From Manihot esculenta (Eukaryota; Streptophyta; Magnoliopsida; Malpighiales; Euphorbiaceae), in contig NC_035165.2 of the NCBI RefSeq assembly GCF_001659605.2, positions 12,272,445 to 12,336,444 of the forward strand: a stretch of 64,000 nucleotides of DNA, in the 5' to 3' direction. The notes below the pieces were generated by a model. It was not told the DNA's origin. It ran no database searches and saw only the letters and a list, made by a program, of their open reading frames with translations. Shown piece by piece: positions 1 to 10,960 of this stretch. Position 1 is the stretch's first letter; every line of letters starts with the position of its first letter. The position numbers were made by a program, and so were the translations under genes.

Positions 1-407
1 TTCGGATCGAATTCAAATTTTATGTACAGCTACCCACTATCCGAATCTGTTTATATAAATAATTAATTTAATATAAAAAATATATTTTACAATAATATTT
101 ATAAATTTTTTTATATATTTATATTTAAAATTTTAAATTTAAATATTCTTTAAAAATATTAAATTTTTTAAATGAAAATTATTAATAAAAAATATTTTTT
201 ATATAAATTATTAATTAAAATATATAAGATTAAACGGGTTCGGGTTTTATTCGGATAATAATAATCGGATTTGGGACGGATTCGGATAGTTTAAATTAAT
301 TTTTAATCGGGTTTGGAACGGGTTCGGATATTACTAATATAAATCAGATTTGGATTCGGATAGTTTAATTTTCGCAGGTACCCTATCCGTTTACATTCCT
401 AGTCAAA
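1..407. repeat. Window-truncated MITE-like repeat
   Basis: The stretch alternates AT-rich DNA with repeated motifs of the type cggattcggatag and cgggttcgg. It stops near 407 at ccgtttacattcctag, which read on the other strand looks like a terminal inverted repeat beginning taggaatgtaaacgg. The start of the window shows matching inverse motifs (ctatccgaat near 38-48). I infer a non-autonomous, probably hAT-like, element whose left end lies outside the window. No coding capacity is visible. The superfamily is uncertain because no target duplication can be tested. Confidence 0.45.
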
Positions 408-439
408 CCCTAAATCAATAAAAAAATTAACTCTAAATC

Positions 440-1470
440 GATAAAAAAAAAAAAAAATTCTCCAATACTAAATTAGAAAAAAGTCCCAAGGTAGCTCCTA
501 AAGTTGCCTCAAAAAAATTGCAGTTAGGGAAATATTTAGCTTTTGACACACTTGTTGCTAAAGAATCCAGATTCACAAGCAAAATTCCATCCTTGCCTCT
601 CCAATAGTGCTAAATTAAACTCATGGAGTTTTCGAAACCCATATTCCTAATTTGTTTGGGAACTTCTGATCTCTCCCAAGCAAACCAATGTATACCTTAC
701 CCATAGTTGTTACCATATCCCACCAAAACCGGTTCATAAATTGTTCCATCTCAGAACAAAGAGATTTGAAAAACAAGAAGAGGATCATTAAGTAGTTAGG
801 CAACGCCTGAAATACTGTTTTTAATAACATCTCTTTACCTGCTCGAGAGAGTGATTTATGCTCCCAAGAATTCGATCATTTCTACATACGTCTTTAACAT
901 AACTGAAAACCTTTTTTTTTTTTCCAACCAATGCGAGACAATAATCTCAAATAAGTTCCATGAGAGTCTTTTTCAACCATCTCTAGCAATGAACAAATTT
1001 GACTCCTAACTGCACATTGTGTGTTTGCTATGAAGATGATTGAAGACTTGTTGAGATTTATTTGCTGACCCGACTCTACCTCATATAAGCTCAGTAAGTT
1101 CAATCCAATCTTGTGCAAAACCTAGTCTCTATAACATTCTTCTAATAAAAAACCATTTCATATGGTCATATACTTTACTGATGTCCATTTTGATAGTGGC
1201 CAAGCAATCTGTACCCTGGTGGAAAGCATGCGTAGCTTCAAAAGCCATTATGCAATTATCGTGAATACTTCTCCCTGCAACAAATGCACTGTGGCTCTCA
1301 GAAATTATACGAGACAGGAAATTCCTAGGATGGTTAGCCAGCACTATTAGTGATAATATTCAATAGTACATTGCATAGTGCAATTGGTCGGATATCAGAC
1401 ATGATTTTAGGAGCCTGATTCTTAGGAATCTGATTCTTAGGAATCAAAACAACCAATGTAATTAGAAACG
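440..1470 (-). pseudogene. L1-type LINE reverse transcriptase remnant
   Basis: Broken minus-strand reading frames encode the RT and 3' part of a plant L1-like LINE. From the 5' side there is a block like VVLIPK (about 1468-1450), SDIRPIALCNV, ISESHSAFVAGRSIHDN, and motif A as KMDISKVYDHMKW (within 1129-1344). After these come SGQQINLNKS (894-1118), LMILFLFFKS and MNRFWWD (621-830), and a tail like HYWRGKDG...KAKYFPNCNF running to about 470. The block that should hold the YADD catalytic motif is missing between about 1129 and 1118, so an internal deletion removed the active site. Stops and frameshifts separate all blocks. An A-rich run lies near 446-458. It may belong to the same LINE as the ORF1 remnant at 36038-36530. 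Confidence 0.85.
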
Positions 1471-1499
1471 AAGATTATGGAGCAAAGGTTATACCCTCG

Positions 1500-2948
1500 G
1501 ATTGAGAAAGTGGTTTCTAGGGTCACCTCCATCTCTCTTTTGGAAAATTTTTCCTCGAGCCTTCCTTTCTATGGAGACCCATTATATTCGGGCTTCGAAT
1601 TCCAACAAATGGATTGCCTTGTTCTCCTTCGCCCCCCCTCCTAACCTAGTCGATGCCGAGTCCGGGAGGAGACTTGTTTTTTATTTGAAACAGATTGACT
1701 ATGGCCTTTCTTTCCCCTTTTTTGAGTTCGTACATTTTGTCTTTAGGTTTTTCCAGGTCATGCCTCAAATGCTAACCCCAAATTTCATCTTATTCATGAG
1801 TGCCTTTAAGGCGATGTGCCGGGGTTAGGGCTTTACTCCTGCTTTAGGTTTTATTTGGGCCTTCTTCAAGATTTTGAAGGCAAACAACAATTTCTTGAGC
1901 TTCTACGGTAGAAATGGTGTGGCTATTTTCATCGGCCACAAAGATTCCATAAAAAACTAGAGGAGAATTTTGCTATAGTCGGAGCCGAGGGTAGCTCCGA
2001 CTGGGTCTTAGAGCTAGGATAGGGTGTCATTGACTCTTTTGAAAGTATTTCCCTTTTCTCTCTGAGTGGGAGCAATTTTATTTCACTTGAATCTCTTCTC
2101 TGCCTTTCAAGTATGATTTCTTCAAGTGCTTGGATCTCCGCCCGGGGGAGGGTTGTTACTCTGCTGGTATTAATCATTCTCTTGTTGTTGCTTCTTTATT
2201 GGCTTCATCATTCTATGTTTTTATTTATTTTTAGTGCTTTTTGCATCTTCCATCATTCCTATGGAGAAGATCTCAATACCTCAGAACTTCTCACTCAACT
2301 GGGATTCTGTCTGGGATGCTGTCGAAACTTTTAAGTCCCGGAAGACTATGGACATGATGATGGAGATGCTGGTGGTGGAGCTTGCTTCAGCCCAAGTTGT
2401 ACCTCATTTGTCTTCTATTAGGCTAACATGGAGTTGGCCTTAGTTAGCTCTAACAAAACTGAGGTCGTGCTTGCCATAGTTGGAGTGCTCCTACTCTTGG
2501 GGGCAGCTTAGAGGTTACTATAGTGAGAGCAGTGGTCAGCCTAAACTGGTCTTCTCCAGTTGAGGAGGTCGGTGAGAGCTTGAAATGAAAAAAACTCTCA
2601 GTTGAATTAGGAGATGACCACCGTTGCTGCAGGGACAACTAACAAAAAGAGAAGGCCGGTGAAGGCGTCTAGCCTGGTCTCCTCTCAGAAGGGAACTTCG
2701 TCTTCCTTGCCTCCGAGAAAGCCTTCCTTGGATAAAGCGAGCAAAGGCAAACGTAAGGAGAGCTCATCTAAGAGGTGCCAATGATGATCTCCCGATCGTC
2801 TTGATTTCCAATGAGTCCAGGGTACATTTTCAACTGAGCTCTGACTCCACACCCACTTCTATCACTAAGCTACTCAGCAATCATGTCTTCGGGCTGTCCC
2901 CGAATCTGACTGATCCTCGAATGGTAAGCATTATTTCTCGAGTACTTG
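1500..2948 (+). pseudogene. Gypsy-type transposon ORF, N-terminal part, interrupted by E1
   Basis: A plus-strand frame from about 1502 to 1828 begins WFLGSPPSLFW and continues through LVFYLKQIDYGLSFPFFEFV, LTPNFILFMSAF and, after a stop, WAFFKILKANN...FYGRNGVAIFIGHKD. This order resembles the plant putative gypsy-type transposon domain (Pfam Transposase_28 type), found in antisense ORFs of Tat elements and of unknown function. Several stops (for example near 1826 and 1958) and frameshifts break it. Downstream pieces (2264-2440 and about 2640-2900) are Ser/Lys-rich. The frame runs into the acttg target duplication at 2944-2948, where E1 is inserted, and resumes at 26544. The true start is not in view, and the protein is not functional as it stands. 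Confidence 0.7.
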
Positions 2949-4288
2949 TGTAACGACTCGGAAACCGGACCGCTACCGGCGCTAGGATCCAGATCGGCTT
3001 AAGGCCGCCGGGACCCGTAGCAAGCCTCCTATACCTGTTGGATACCTGATAACATCCCATACATGATCATATATTTTCATAAAATTTTAAAACTTTTCTT
3101 TTTACCAAGCTTGACCTGTGCATGCACTAACATCATAGACATAAAACCCCGATTAGAGCCCTCATCAAATGCTCTAATGGGTTGTCATAACATACATCAA
3201 GTTTGGACTATCATTTTTCATCATAAAAGCATTTCATTAAAAGATCATGTACAAGGGAAAATAACATTACTATTCGGGCCAAGCACAATACTAAACCATA
3301 AAAATATTCTCTACATTACATTGCATAAAAATCATTTTACAATACATGTCCACTCTAACTATTACACTTAACTTGACTTCAACCTTGAAAACTCCCCGGT
3401 CTATCCTGAACCTGCAAGTCTGGGGGTTAAGGGAAAAGGGGTGAGCTAAAAAGCCCAGTGAGCAGAACAATAAAACATATATAAAAATCATGCTTTCATG
3501 GAATGCATCACAACAAATACATTTCACATCAAGGATGAATTTATCACCAATAACCCTTTACATATCCGATGTGCCGGCCCTCGACGAAGCTCCGCAAGAC
3601 TTCCTCTTAATCATAACATACAATGCCAAGACGCGTGGACATGGGCAGCCCTGGACTTTCATTAATCACCATACATATAAAATGCCAGGACGCGTGGACA
3701 TGGGCAGCCTTGGACTTTCATTAATCATCATACATATTGAGGGCTAATGGATCATCCAACATTCATCCACATCAACAACATAGAATGCAATGCATCATAT
3801 TCGTGAGATTCTAATGCAACAACCTAAAGTACATCATGGTATTCGTGATGCATGAACATACTTAAAACTTCGTTATTTTAATACATAGTTCAGTTCTACT
3901 CACCTCTGGCTGACTTTGGACAGATTCTGAAGCAGCTACCTCACTGCTGGGGTCCTCGGTTCCTCGGGTCCGAACCTACACAGGTGGACTCAAATGAGGG
4001 ACCAAACATAGACTAACATGACTTTAAACAACTCCCCAAAAACCCCCTTAAAACACCTTAAAACATTCACTGAAATCATGCAAAGGAAGGCTGAACAGGG
4101 TATGTTCGGCGGCACCTTCGGCGGCCGAACCCTCCTCCAGATCCGAAAGTCATGCACTTTCGGCGGCACCTTCGGCGGTCGAAAGTTCTCTCCAGATCTG
4201 AAACTCGTGCATGTTCGGCCGTGTAATGACCCGAAAACCGGACCGCTACCGGCGCTAGGATCCAGATCGGCTTAAGGCCGCCGGGACC

Positions 4289-5467
4289 TAGGGCTGAGCA
4301 TTCGGTCGGTTCGGTTCAAAACCGAACCGAACCGAAATAACCGAAAACCGAATTGCAGTATTTTACATAAACCGAACCGAACCGAATAAGAGGGATAACC
4401 GAATCGAACCGATTTGATTCGGTTCGGTTCGGTTCGGTCGGTTCAATCGATTGAACCGATTTTAAAAAAAAAAAATAATAACAGTTAACATAATCTAGAA
4501 TAGAATACTTCACGGCCATGAGTTTACATCAACAATCAAGAGCAGAGCACACACTTGAACAATCAATAACACAAATTCAACAATCAATAGTACACAAATT
4601 CAACCAAGAGTACATAAATTCAACAATCAACAGCAAATCACAAATATTTACTTAGCTTCTACGGTTGACTCAAGTTCAACAGCACGCCGTGGCACTGGCA
4701 GGCAACCATGTCCGACACAACCGAGGGCTGGAGGCGCGAGTGGCACTCTTGGTCCCGGAGTCTGGTCCACGAACTGTGAAAGGCTCAAGGCTGGAAGCGC
4801 GACACAGAGACTCGGAGAGGACTGAGGGCTGTGGAATAAGCACGACCAAATTGCCGACTGCCCGATGATGCGTGGAGAGCCAATAGAGAGCAACGGCCGA
4901 CGCCGATGATTGCGTGGAAAGAGAGACTAAAGATCGGTGAAGATCGACGATGGTGAATCAGTCCAGTCGAGAGGAGAGTGGAGGCACATCACATGCGCGA
5001 GAATCTCGCGACGAGATGCGTGCGTGGCTCTACTACTCAGAAAGAGACCGGAGGCTGGACGGTGGACGGTGGACGGTGGATGGTGGAACCGCCGCTGGAA
5101 CTTGGATGGAACTCAGAGGCGAGGCACGTTGAGAGGTGAGGGCGTTAGGTTTAGGGGTGGGTGAGCACAGAGATAGAGATGCACGCACGGAGAGAGAAAT
5201 TTGTTTTAAATTTAGGCAAAGGAAGGGAAGGGAAGGGAAATAGGGAATTAGGAAACTACTCAAACGACGTAGTATAAGTGATTTCGGTTCGGTTCGGTCT
5301 AATCGAAATTTTTACGTCTAAAACCGAACCGAACCGAACCGAAATCACCGATTTTTTTAAAATTTCAAACCGAACCGAACCGAAAAAAAAATAAAACCGA
5401 ACCAAAATTTCAAATCGGTTCGGTTCGGTCGGTTATTTCGGTTTAAACCGAATTCTGCTCAGCCCTA
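4289..5467. mobile_element. hAT-like non-autonomous element, 1179 bp
   Basis: The ends are inverted: tagggctgagca on the left and tgctcagcccta, after a short mismatch, on the right. An exact 8-bp target duplication ccgggacc lies at 4281-4288 and 5468-5475. An 8-bp duplication with TA-GGG termini is typical of hAT elements. Both subterminal regions are arrays of ggttcggt and aaccgaacc motifs in opposite orientations. The middle (about 4640-5230) is GC-rich and unlike the ends. It has only short open frames and includes a small ggtggac repeat near 5059-5086. No transposase is present. The core may be a relic of an autonomous parent or captured host DNA. Confidence 0.9.
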
Positions 5468-5712
5468 CCGGGACCTATAGCAAGCCTGATATAGAACCTA
5501 TGAACCTGTCAAATCCCATACATGATCATACAAAATACATTAAACATGTAAACTTTTTCTTTCATAAATCAAGCTTAACCTGTGTATGCACACTAACATA
5601 ACCATAAACCTCACACTGGAGCCCTCATCACATGCTCCAATGGGGTATTAATAACATACATTAAGCTTGATTACTCATCTCATCAATAATAATAGTGATC
5701 ATGCATTAAAAG

Positions 5713-6246
5713 TGGGCGAGTTTTTCTCCCCATTGTCGGCCAAGGTGAGCTCTCCGCCATCCCTCGCCGATTTTGAGTTCCTTCCTTCAGATCTTTCACG
5801 ATTTTCACAAGTTTCCACTTTGTTTTGAAGATTTTCGAGTATAAAGCAAGTTTTGGAGTTTTGAGGTTCAAGAAACCCAATCTCTCCCATCTCCGAGCTA
5901 GGGTCATTTTCTTGGAGCTGAGTTTCTGCCACTTTGGAGAAACTCAGGTTCGGCCGCCGAAGGAACTTTCGGCCGCCGAACCCGCTTATGGAAGCAGCCT
6001 TCGGCTGCCGAAGCCTGCCCTCGAAAGAGGACTTTCGTCTCTGGAGGGCAATTTCGGCCGCCGACAGTGCCGCCGAACATGCATGAGTTTCGTCTCTGTC
6101 TGGGAGTTTCGGCCGCCGAAGGTGCCGCCGAACCTGCCTAACTTTCAGCTCTGGAGGGACTTTCGACCGTCGAACCTGCCGCCGAAAGTGCCCTATTCAG
6201 CCTTCCTTTGCATGTTTTCCATGGATGTTTTGAGGTGTTTTAGTGG
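5713..6246 (+). repeat. Inverted LTR segment inside solo LTR E2
   Basis: This piece reads in the plus sense of the LTR while everything around it in E2 is minus. It begins just after the TATA region (gggcgagtttttctcccc) and ends in gaggtgttttagtgg. A 44-bp arm at 5912-5955 is a perfect inverted repeat of 6247-6290. The block 5713-5911 is a nearly perfect inverse copy of about 6561-6770. In the minus copy these two blocks are separated by about 270 bp, but here they are adjacent. Confidence 0.88.
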
Positions 6247-7493
6247 GGCCGAACCTGAGTTTCTCCAAAGTGGCAGAAACTCAGCTCCAACATGCACAAA
6301 CGCCTCCCAAACCTTTCAACATGCATTTTCCTATTCTACAACATGCATACTCAAGCATACAAGCTCCTAGGGGCCTCAAACCATAAAAAACCCCAACTAT
6401 AACACATCAAACAACTCACATTGTTCATAAACATACATAAACCCATAAACTTAACAATAACCTAAACATGCATTTCTACCCCATAAATCTACTTAAAACT
6501 TACTTAAAACATATAGTGAGCTCAAGATCGGCCCTTACCTCTTGAAGATCGAGAGGAAAACGACCCTAGCTCGGAGATGGGAGAGATTGGGTTTCTTGAA
6601 CCTTAAAGCTCCAAAACTTGCTTTATACTCGAAAATCTTCAAAACAAAGTGGAAACTTGTGAAAATCGTGAAAGATCTGAAGGAAGGAACTCAAAATCGG
6701 CGAGGGATGGCGGAGAGCTCACCTTAGCCGACAATAGGGAGAAAAACTCGCCCATTTCGGCTAAGGGGCCCCTTTATAGGTGGCTGGCCAGGCCACATTG
6801 GGGAGCCGAACGTGCCTCCGCATGCATGCCATGTTCGGCGGCCGAACATGAGGTTCGGCGGCCGAACCTGGTTTCCCTCACATATGCCTTCGGGGGCCTA
6901 AGGCACACCCGAAACGCCCGCATGTTCGGCGGCCGAACTTGAGCTTCGGCAGCCGAACCTGAGTTTTCCTCCAAGGCTATTTTCATGCAAAAACTCATTT
7001 TCCTTCTAGCTCAAAACATAAAACACATTAAAAAATTTTATAAAAACATGGTTTTACCCTTCTAGTGGTCTCCGACATCCGAGATTCCACCGGACGGTAG
7101 GAATTCCGACACCGGAGTCTAGCCGGGTATTACAGGCCGCACCTTCGGCAGCCGAAACTCCCTTCCAGAGCCTAAAGTCCAACTTTCAGGGGTAGGGTTC
7201 GGCAGTCGAAAGCTTGCCTCCACAGGCAGGTTCGGCGGCCGAAAGTGCCTTTGGCTGTCGAACCTGAGTTCTCCCAAAGTGGCAAAACTCAGCCTCCTCA
7301 TGCACATTTTGCCTCCCAAACCATTCAAACATGCATTTAGTTATTCTACAACATGCATACACAAGCAAATAAGCATATAGGGGTCTCAAACTATCCTAAA
7401 CCCCAACATAAACACATATAGCAACTCAAACAACATACATTATCCCTAAACTCAACATTCACCTAAAAATGCATTTCTACCCCATAACCCCTC

Positions 7494-8645
7494 TGTAATA
7501 CCCGGCTAGACTCCGGTATCGGAATTCCTACCGTCCGGTAGAACCTCGGATGTCGGAGACCTCTAGAAGGGTAAAAACCATGTTTTCATGAAATGTTTTA
7601 ATGTTTTTGATGATTTTAAGTAAAGAGGAAATGAGTTTTTGAATAAAAACAACCTTGGAGGAAAACCCAGGTTCGGCCGCCGAACATACAGGCATTTCGG
7701 GTGCGCCTTAGGCCCCCGAAGGTATAGGTTGAGGAAAGTCCAGGTTCAGCCGCCGAACCTCAAGTTCGGCCGCCGAACATGGCATGCATGCGGAGGCACG
7801 TTCGGCCCCCGAACGTGGCCTGGCCAGCCACTATAAAAGGGTCCCTTAGCCGAAAACGGGCGAGTTTTTCTCCCCATTGTCGGCCAAGGTGAGCTCTCTG
7901 CCATTCCTCACCAATCCTTGAGTTTTTCCTTCAAATCTTTCAAGATTTTCACAAGCTTTTGCTTTGTTTTGAAGATTTACGAGTTTAAAGCAAGTTTTGG
8001 AGCTTTGAGGTTCAAGAACTCAAAATCTCCCACCTCCGAGTTTAGGACGTCTCTCTCTCGATCTTCAAGAGGTAAGAGCCGATCTTAAGCTCATTTCATG
8101 TTTAAAGTAAGTTTTATGCAAGATCTATGGGGTAGAATGCATGTTTACCTCATAGTTAGGTTTTTGAGTTAATGTTATGTTTTGAGCAATGTATGTTGGA
8201 TTTGTGTTGTTGTTGTGTGTTGTAGTTGGGGTTTAAGTTAGTTTGAGGCCCCTAGGAGCCAATGTATGTATATTTGCATGATTTGAATGAGTTATATGTA
8301 TGTTGGAAGAGTTGGGAGGCAAATGTGCATAAAGGAGCCAAGTTTCTGCCCTTTGGCAGAAACCAGGTTCGGCAGCCGAAAGCCTTTCGGCTGCCGAAGT
8401 TGCCCCCGAAAAGAGACTTTCGTCTCTGTCTGGGACTTTCGACCGCCAAAGGTGCCGCCGAACCTGCCCGGGTTTCGGCTCTGGAGGGACTTTCGGCCGC
8501 CGAAGGTGCCGCCGAACCTGCCCTGTTCTGCCTTCCTTTGCATGTTGTTGCATGATTGTTTTGAGGTGTTTTAGGGGGTTTTTGGGGGATGTTTTTAGAG
8601 TTATGTTCTAGATGTTTGGTCCCTCATTTGAGTCCACCTGTGTAG
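7494..8645 (+). repeat. E3 partial 5' LTR (first half)
   Basis: It begins tgtaatacccggctag and breaks off after the tgtgtag that normally precedes gttcggaccc, where a second LTR starts abruptly at 8646. TATA box ctataaaag at 7831-7839. Bases 7560-7760 match the 3' LTR (16297 onward) closely, including shared wording around taggttgaggaaagtcc, apart from a missing palindrome of about 18 bp. Confidence 0.93.
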
Positions 8646-8814
8646 TGTAATACCCGGCTAGACTCCGGTATCGGAATTCCTACCATCTGGTGGAATCTCG
8701 GATGTCGGAGACTTCTAGAAGGGTAAAACTATGTTTTCATGAAATGTTTTAATGTTATTGATGATTTTGAATGAAAAGAAAATGAGTTTTCGAATAAAAA
8801 CAACCTTGGAGGAA

Positions 8815-8986
8815 AGCTCAGGTTCGGCCGCCGAACCTCAAGTTCAGCCGCCGAACATGCATGCGTTGCGGGTGTGCTTTAGGCCCCCGAAAGCATAAGT
8901 GAGGGAAGTCCAGGTTCAGCCGCCGAACCTCAAGTTCGGCCGCCGAACATGGCATGCATGCGGAGGCACATTCGGCCCCCGAACGT
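8815..8986 (+). promoter_or_regulatory. U3 palindrome cluster (TTCGGCNGCCGAA type)
   Basis: Five copies of a 13-16-bp palindrome (near 8822, 8845, 8913, 8934 and 8970) crowd the 185 bp upstream of the TATA box. The last, gttcggcccccgaac, sits about 20-30 bp before TATA and is kept in the other plus-strand LTRs (7800 and 16622). The same motif recurs in every LTR of the family. Binding sites for a dimeric factor or a silencing target are possible, but no function is known. Confidence 0.6.
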
Positions 8987-9000
8987 GGCCTGGCCAGCCA

Positions 9001-9009
9001 CTATAAAAG
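9001..9009 (+). promoter_or_regulatory. TATA box of the E3 5' LTR
   Basis: ctataaaag, followed after about 30 bp by cgaaaacgggcgag, the likely transcript start region. The same box with the same surroundings occurs at 7831, at 16654 and, on the minus strand, at 26285-26293. Confidence 0.75.
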
Positions 9010-9523
9010 GGTCCCTTAGCCGAAAACGGGCGAGCTTTTCCCCATTTTCGGCCAAGGTGAGCTCTCCGCCGCCCCTCACCGATCTTTGATGTTTTTCCTC
9101 TAAATCTTTCAAGTTTTTCATTTGTTTTAACTTTGTTTTGAAGATTTGAGCTTTTGAGCAAAGTTTTGGAGCTTGGAGGTTCAAGAATCCAATCTCTCCC
9201 ACCTTCGAGTTTTAGGTCGTCTCTCTCTCGATCATCAAGAGGTAAGAGCCGATCTTAAGCTCATTGTATGTTTTAAATAAGTTTTATGCAAGATCTATGG
9301 GTAGAAATGCATGTGTAGGTTTTTAGTGAGATTTGATGATTTTTGAGTTTATGGACAATGTGACTTGCAAATGCTTGTGTATGTGTGTTGTAGTTGGGGT
9401 TTAAGTTAGTTTGAGACCCCTAGGAGCTTGTGTGCATGTTTTGGTTGAGCTAAATGCATGATGGTATGAGTTTAAGGTGTTTGTGCATGTTTGAACCAAG
9501 TTTCTGCCCTTTGGGAGAAACCA

Positions 9524-9752
9524 GGTTCGGCAGCCGAAGGGACTTTCGGCCGCCGAACCCTCTTGTGGAGGCAGCATTCGGCTGCCGAAGCTTGCCCCCG
9601 AAAGAGGACTTTCGCCTCTGTCTGGGAGTTTCGGCCGCCGAAAGTGCCGCCGAACATGCATGAGTTTCGTCTCTGTCTGGGAGTTTCGGCCGCTGAAGGT
9701 GCCGCCGAACCTGCCTGACTTTCGGCTCTAGAGGGACTTTCGGCTGTCGAAC
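9524..9752 (+). repeat. U5 palindrome cluster of the E3 5' LTR
   Basis: At least six near-palindromes (9524, 9543, 9577, 9630, 9684 and 9737) alternate with gactttcg-ctctg units. The repeats create overlapping short open frames in all directions (peptides like SAAEGAAEPA and RPPKVPPNLP), which I treat as non-coding. RNA from here would fold strongly. Equivalent blocks lie at 8365-8520, 17190-17380, 25535-25780 and 33610-33860. Confidence 0.65.
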
Positions 9753-10159
9753 CTGCCGCCGAAAGTGCCCTGTCCAGGCCTTCTTTGCATGTTCTTGCAT
9801 GGATGTTTTGAGATGTTTTAGGGGGTTTTTGGGGGATATTTTTAGAGTTATGTTCTAGTTGTTTGGTCCCTCATTTGAGTCCACCTGTGTAGGTTCGGAC
9901 CCGAGGAACCGAGGACCTCAGCAGTGAGTCAGCTGCTTCAGTCAGTGTCAGAGCTAGCCAGAGGTGAGTGGAATAACTCTTATGCTTTTAAATAAATAAA
10001 TCAGTTTTGAGCATGTTCATGCATCACGGATGCCATGTGATATTTTAGGATGTTTGCATTAGAAATCACGAATATGTTGCATTGCATAAAATGTTGTTGA
10101 TGTGGATGAAGGTTGAATGATCCATTAGCCCTCATCTGTTATGACATGATGATATGATA

Positions 10160-10320
10160 TGGAAGTTCAGATGTGGCCTGCACTACGCCCCTGGCACTAT
10201 GTAAGAGAAAGACCGGACGTGGCCTGCACTACACCCCCGGCACCATGGAATATGTATGTTATGTTATGTTGTGTATAAGAGAAAGACCAGGTGTGGCCTG
10301 CTCTACGCCCCTGTCATGAT
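10160..10320 (+). repeat. Tandem units in U5 of the E3 5' LTR
   Basis: Three imperfect units of the form agaccggacgtggcctgcac-tacgcccctggcac-tatgtaagag. Equivalent units, with different wording, occur at 17785-17945, 33065-33215, 3575-3725 and 25000-25150, so the array is an old part of the LTR that evolves quickly. Confidence 0.7.
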
Positions 10321-10948
10321 TGGATTATGTAGAGGGCTAAATGGTGACAAGTTCATCCTTGATATGATTAGTTGTGATGTGATGCATTCCATGATAGCAT
10401 GTGTTTTAAATGCTTTATGATTCTGCTCACTGGGCTCTAGTAGCTCACCCCTCTCCCAAATTCCCCAGGTTTGCAGGTACGGGTTAGACAGAGAAGTCAA
10501 GAAGAGTAATGAACTCTCATGTATGTAATAGTTAGATTGTGGACATGACAGACTGTATTATGATGTATAGATATGTAATGTAACGATATTGAGGGTAGAA
10601 GTGTGCTTGACCATAGTATGATGTAATCCCTTTTTGAAACATGATCTTAATGTTATTGATATCCATGTTTAGCCAACTCAACACTTATTATGCCACCCAT
10701 TGGGGGCATTGATGAGATCCCACAGAGGGGTCAAGTTTATGATTATGTATTGTGCATGCACAGGTTGAGTTTGGCGTATGATAGAATGTATGAAAGGAAA
10801 AGTTTTAAATTTTTATGTATGTTGTTGATCATGTATGGGATTAATCAGGTTTACAGGTAACATGTCAGGCTTGCTACGGGTCCCGGCGGCCTTAAGCCGA
10901 TCTGGATCCTAGCGCCGGTAGCGGTCCGATTTTTGGGTCGTTACAGAA

Positions 10949-10960
10949 TGGTATCAGAGC
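10949..10960 (+). other. E3 primer-binding site (initiator Met tRNA)
   Basis: tggtatcagagc lies three bases after the LTR end. It is the standard complement of the 3' end of plant initiator methionine tRNA and primes minus-strand DNA synthesis. Confidence 0.95.

Larger units (their letters stand above)
4222..7134 (-). mobile_element. E2: rearranged solo LTR of the E1/E3 family
   Basis: The ends tgtaatgacccg...gggtattaca are flanked by ggccg on both sides (4217-4221 and 7135-7139) with no internal coding region, so this is a solo LTR left by LTR-LTR recombination. It is inserted in E1's 3' LTR. Two things are odd. A hAT-like element fills 4289-5467. The U5-to-R part, which should hold the tandem repeat and splice-junction region, is replaced by an LTR segment in the opposite orientation (5713-6246). 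A TATA-like cctataaagg lies near 6771-6780 on the minus strand. Confidence 0.93.
8646..10945 (+). repeat. E3 full 5' LTR, 2300 bp
   Basis: It starts tgtaatacccgg and ends gggtcgttaca directly before the primer site. U3 spans about 8646-9030 with palindrome copies and TATA at 9001-9009. The inferred R/U5 is very long (about 1.9 kb). It contains a strong splice donor at 9241/9242, a second palindrome cluster (9524-9750) and three imperfect tandem units (about 10160-10320). Confidence 0.95.

Noticed and set aside
5712..5956. Splicing as the cause of the missing piece in the inverted E2 segment
   Set aside because: The missing piece does not begin with GT or end with AG at the junction (gggtcattttc|ttggagc), so it is not a processed-transcript copy.
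5825..6370. 181-codon plus-strand open frame, and many 60-120-codon frames in the LTRs
   Set aside because: They arise from the GC-rich palindrome repeats and are open in several frames and both strands; peptides are repetitive (RPPKVPP, SAAEGAAEPA) with no domain.
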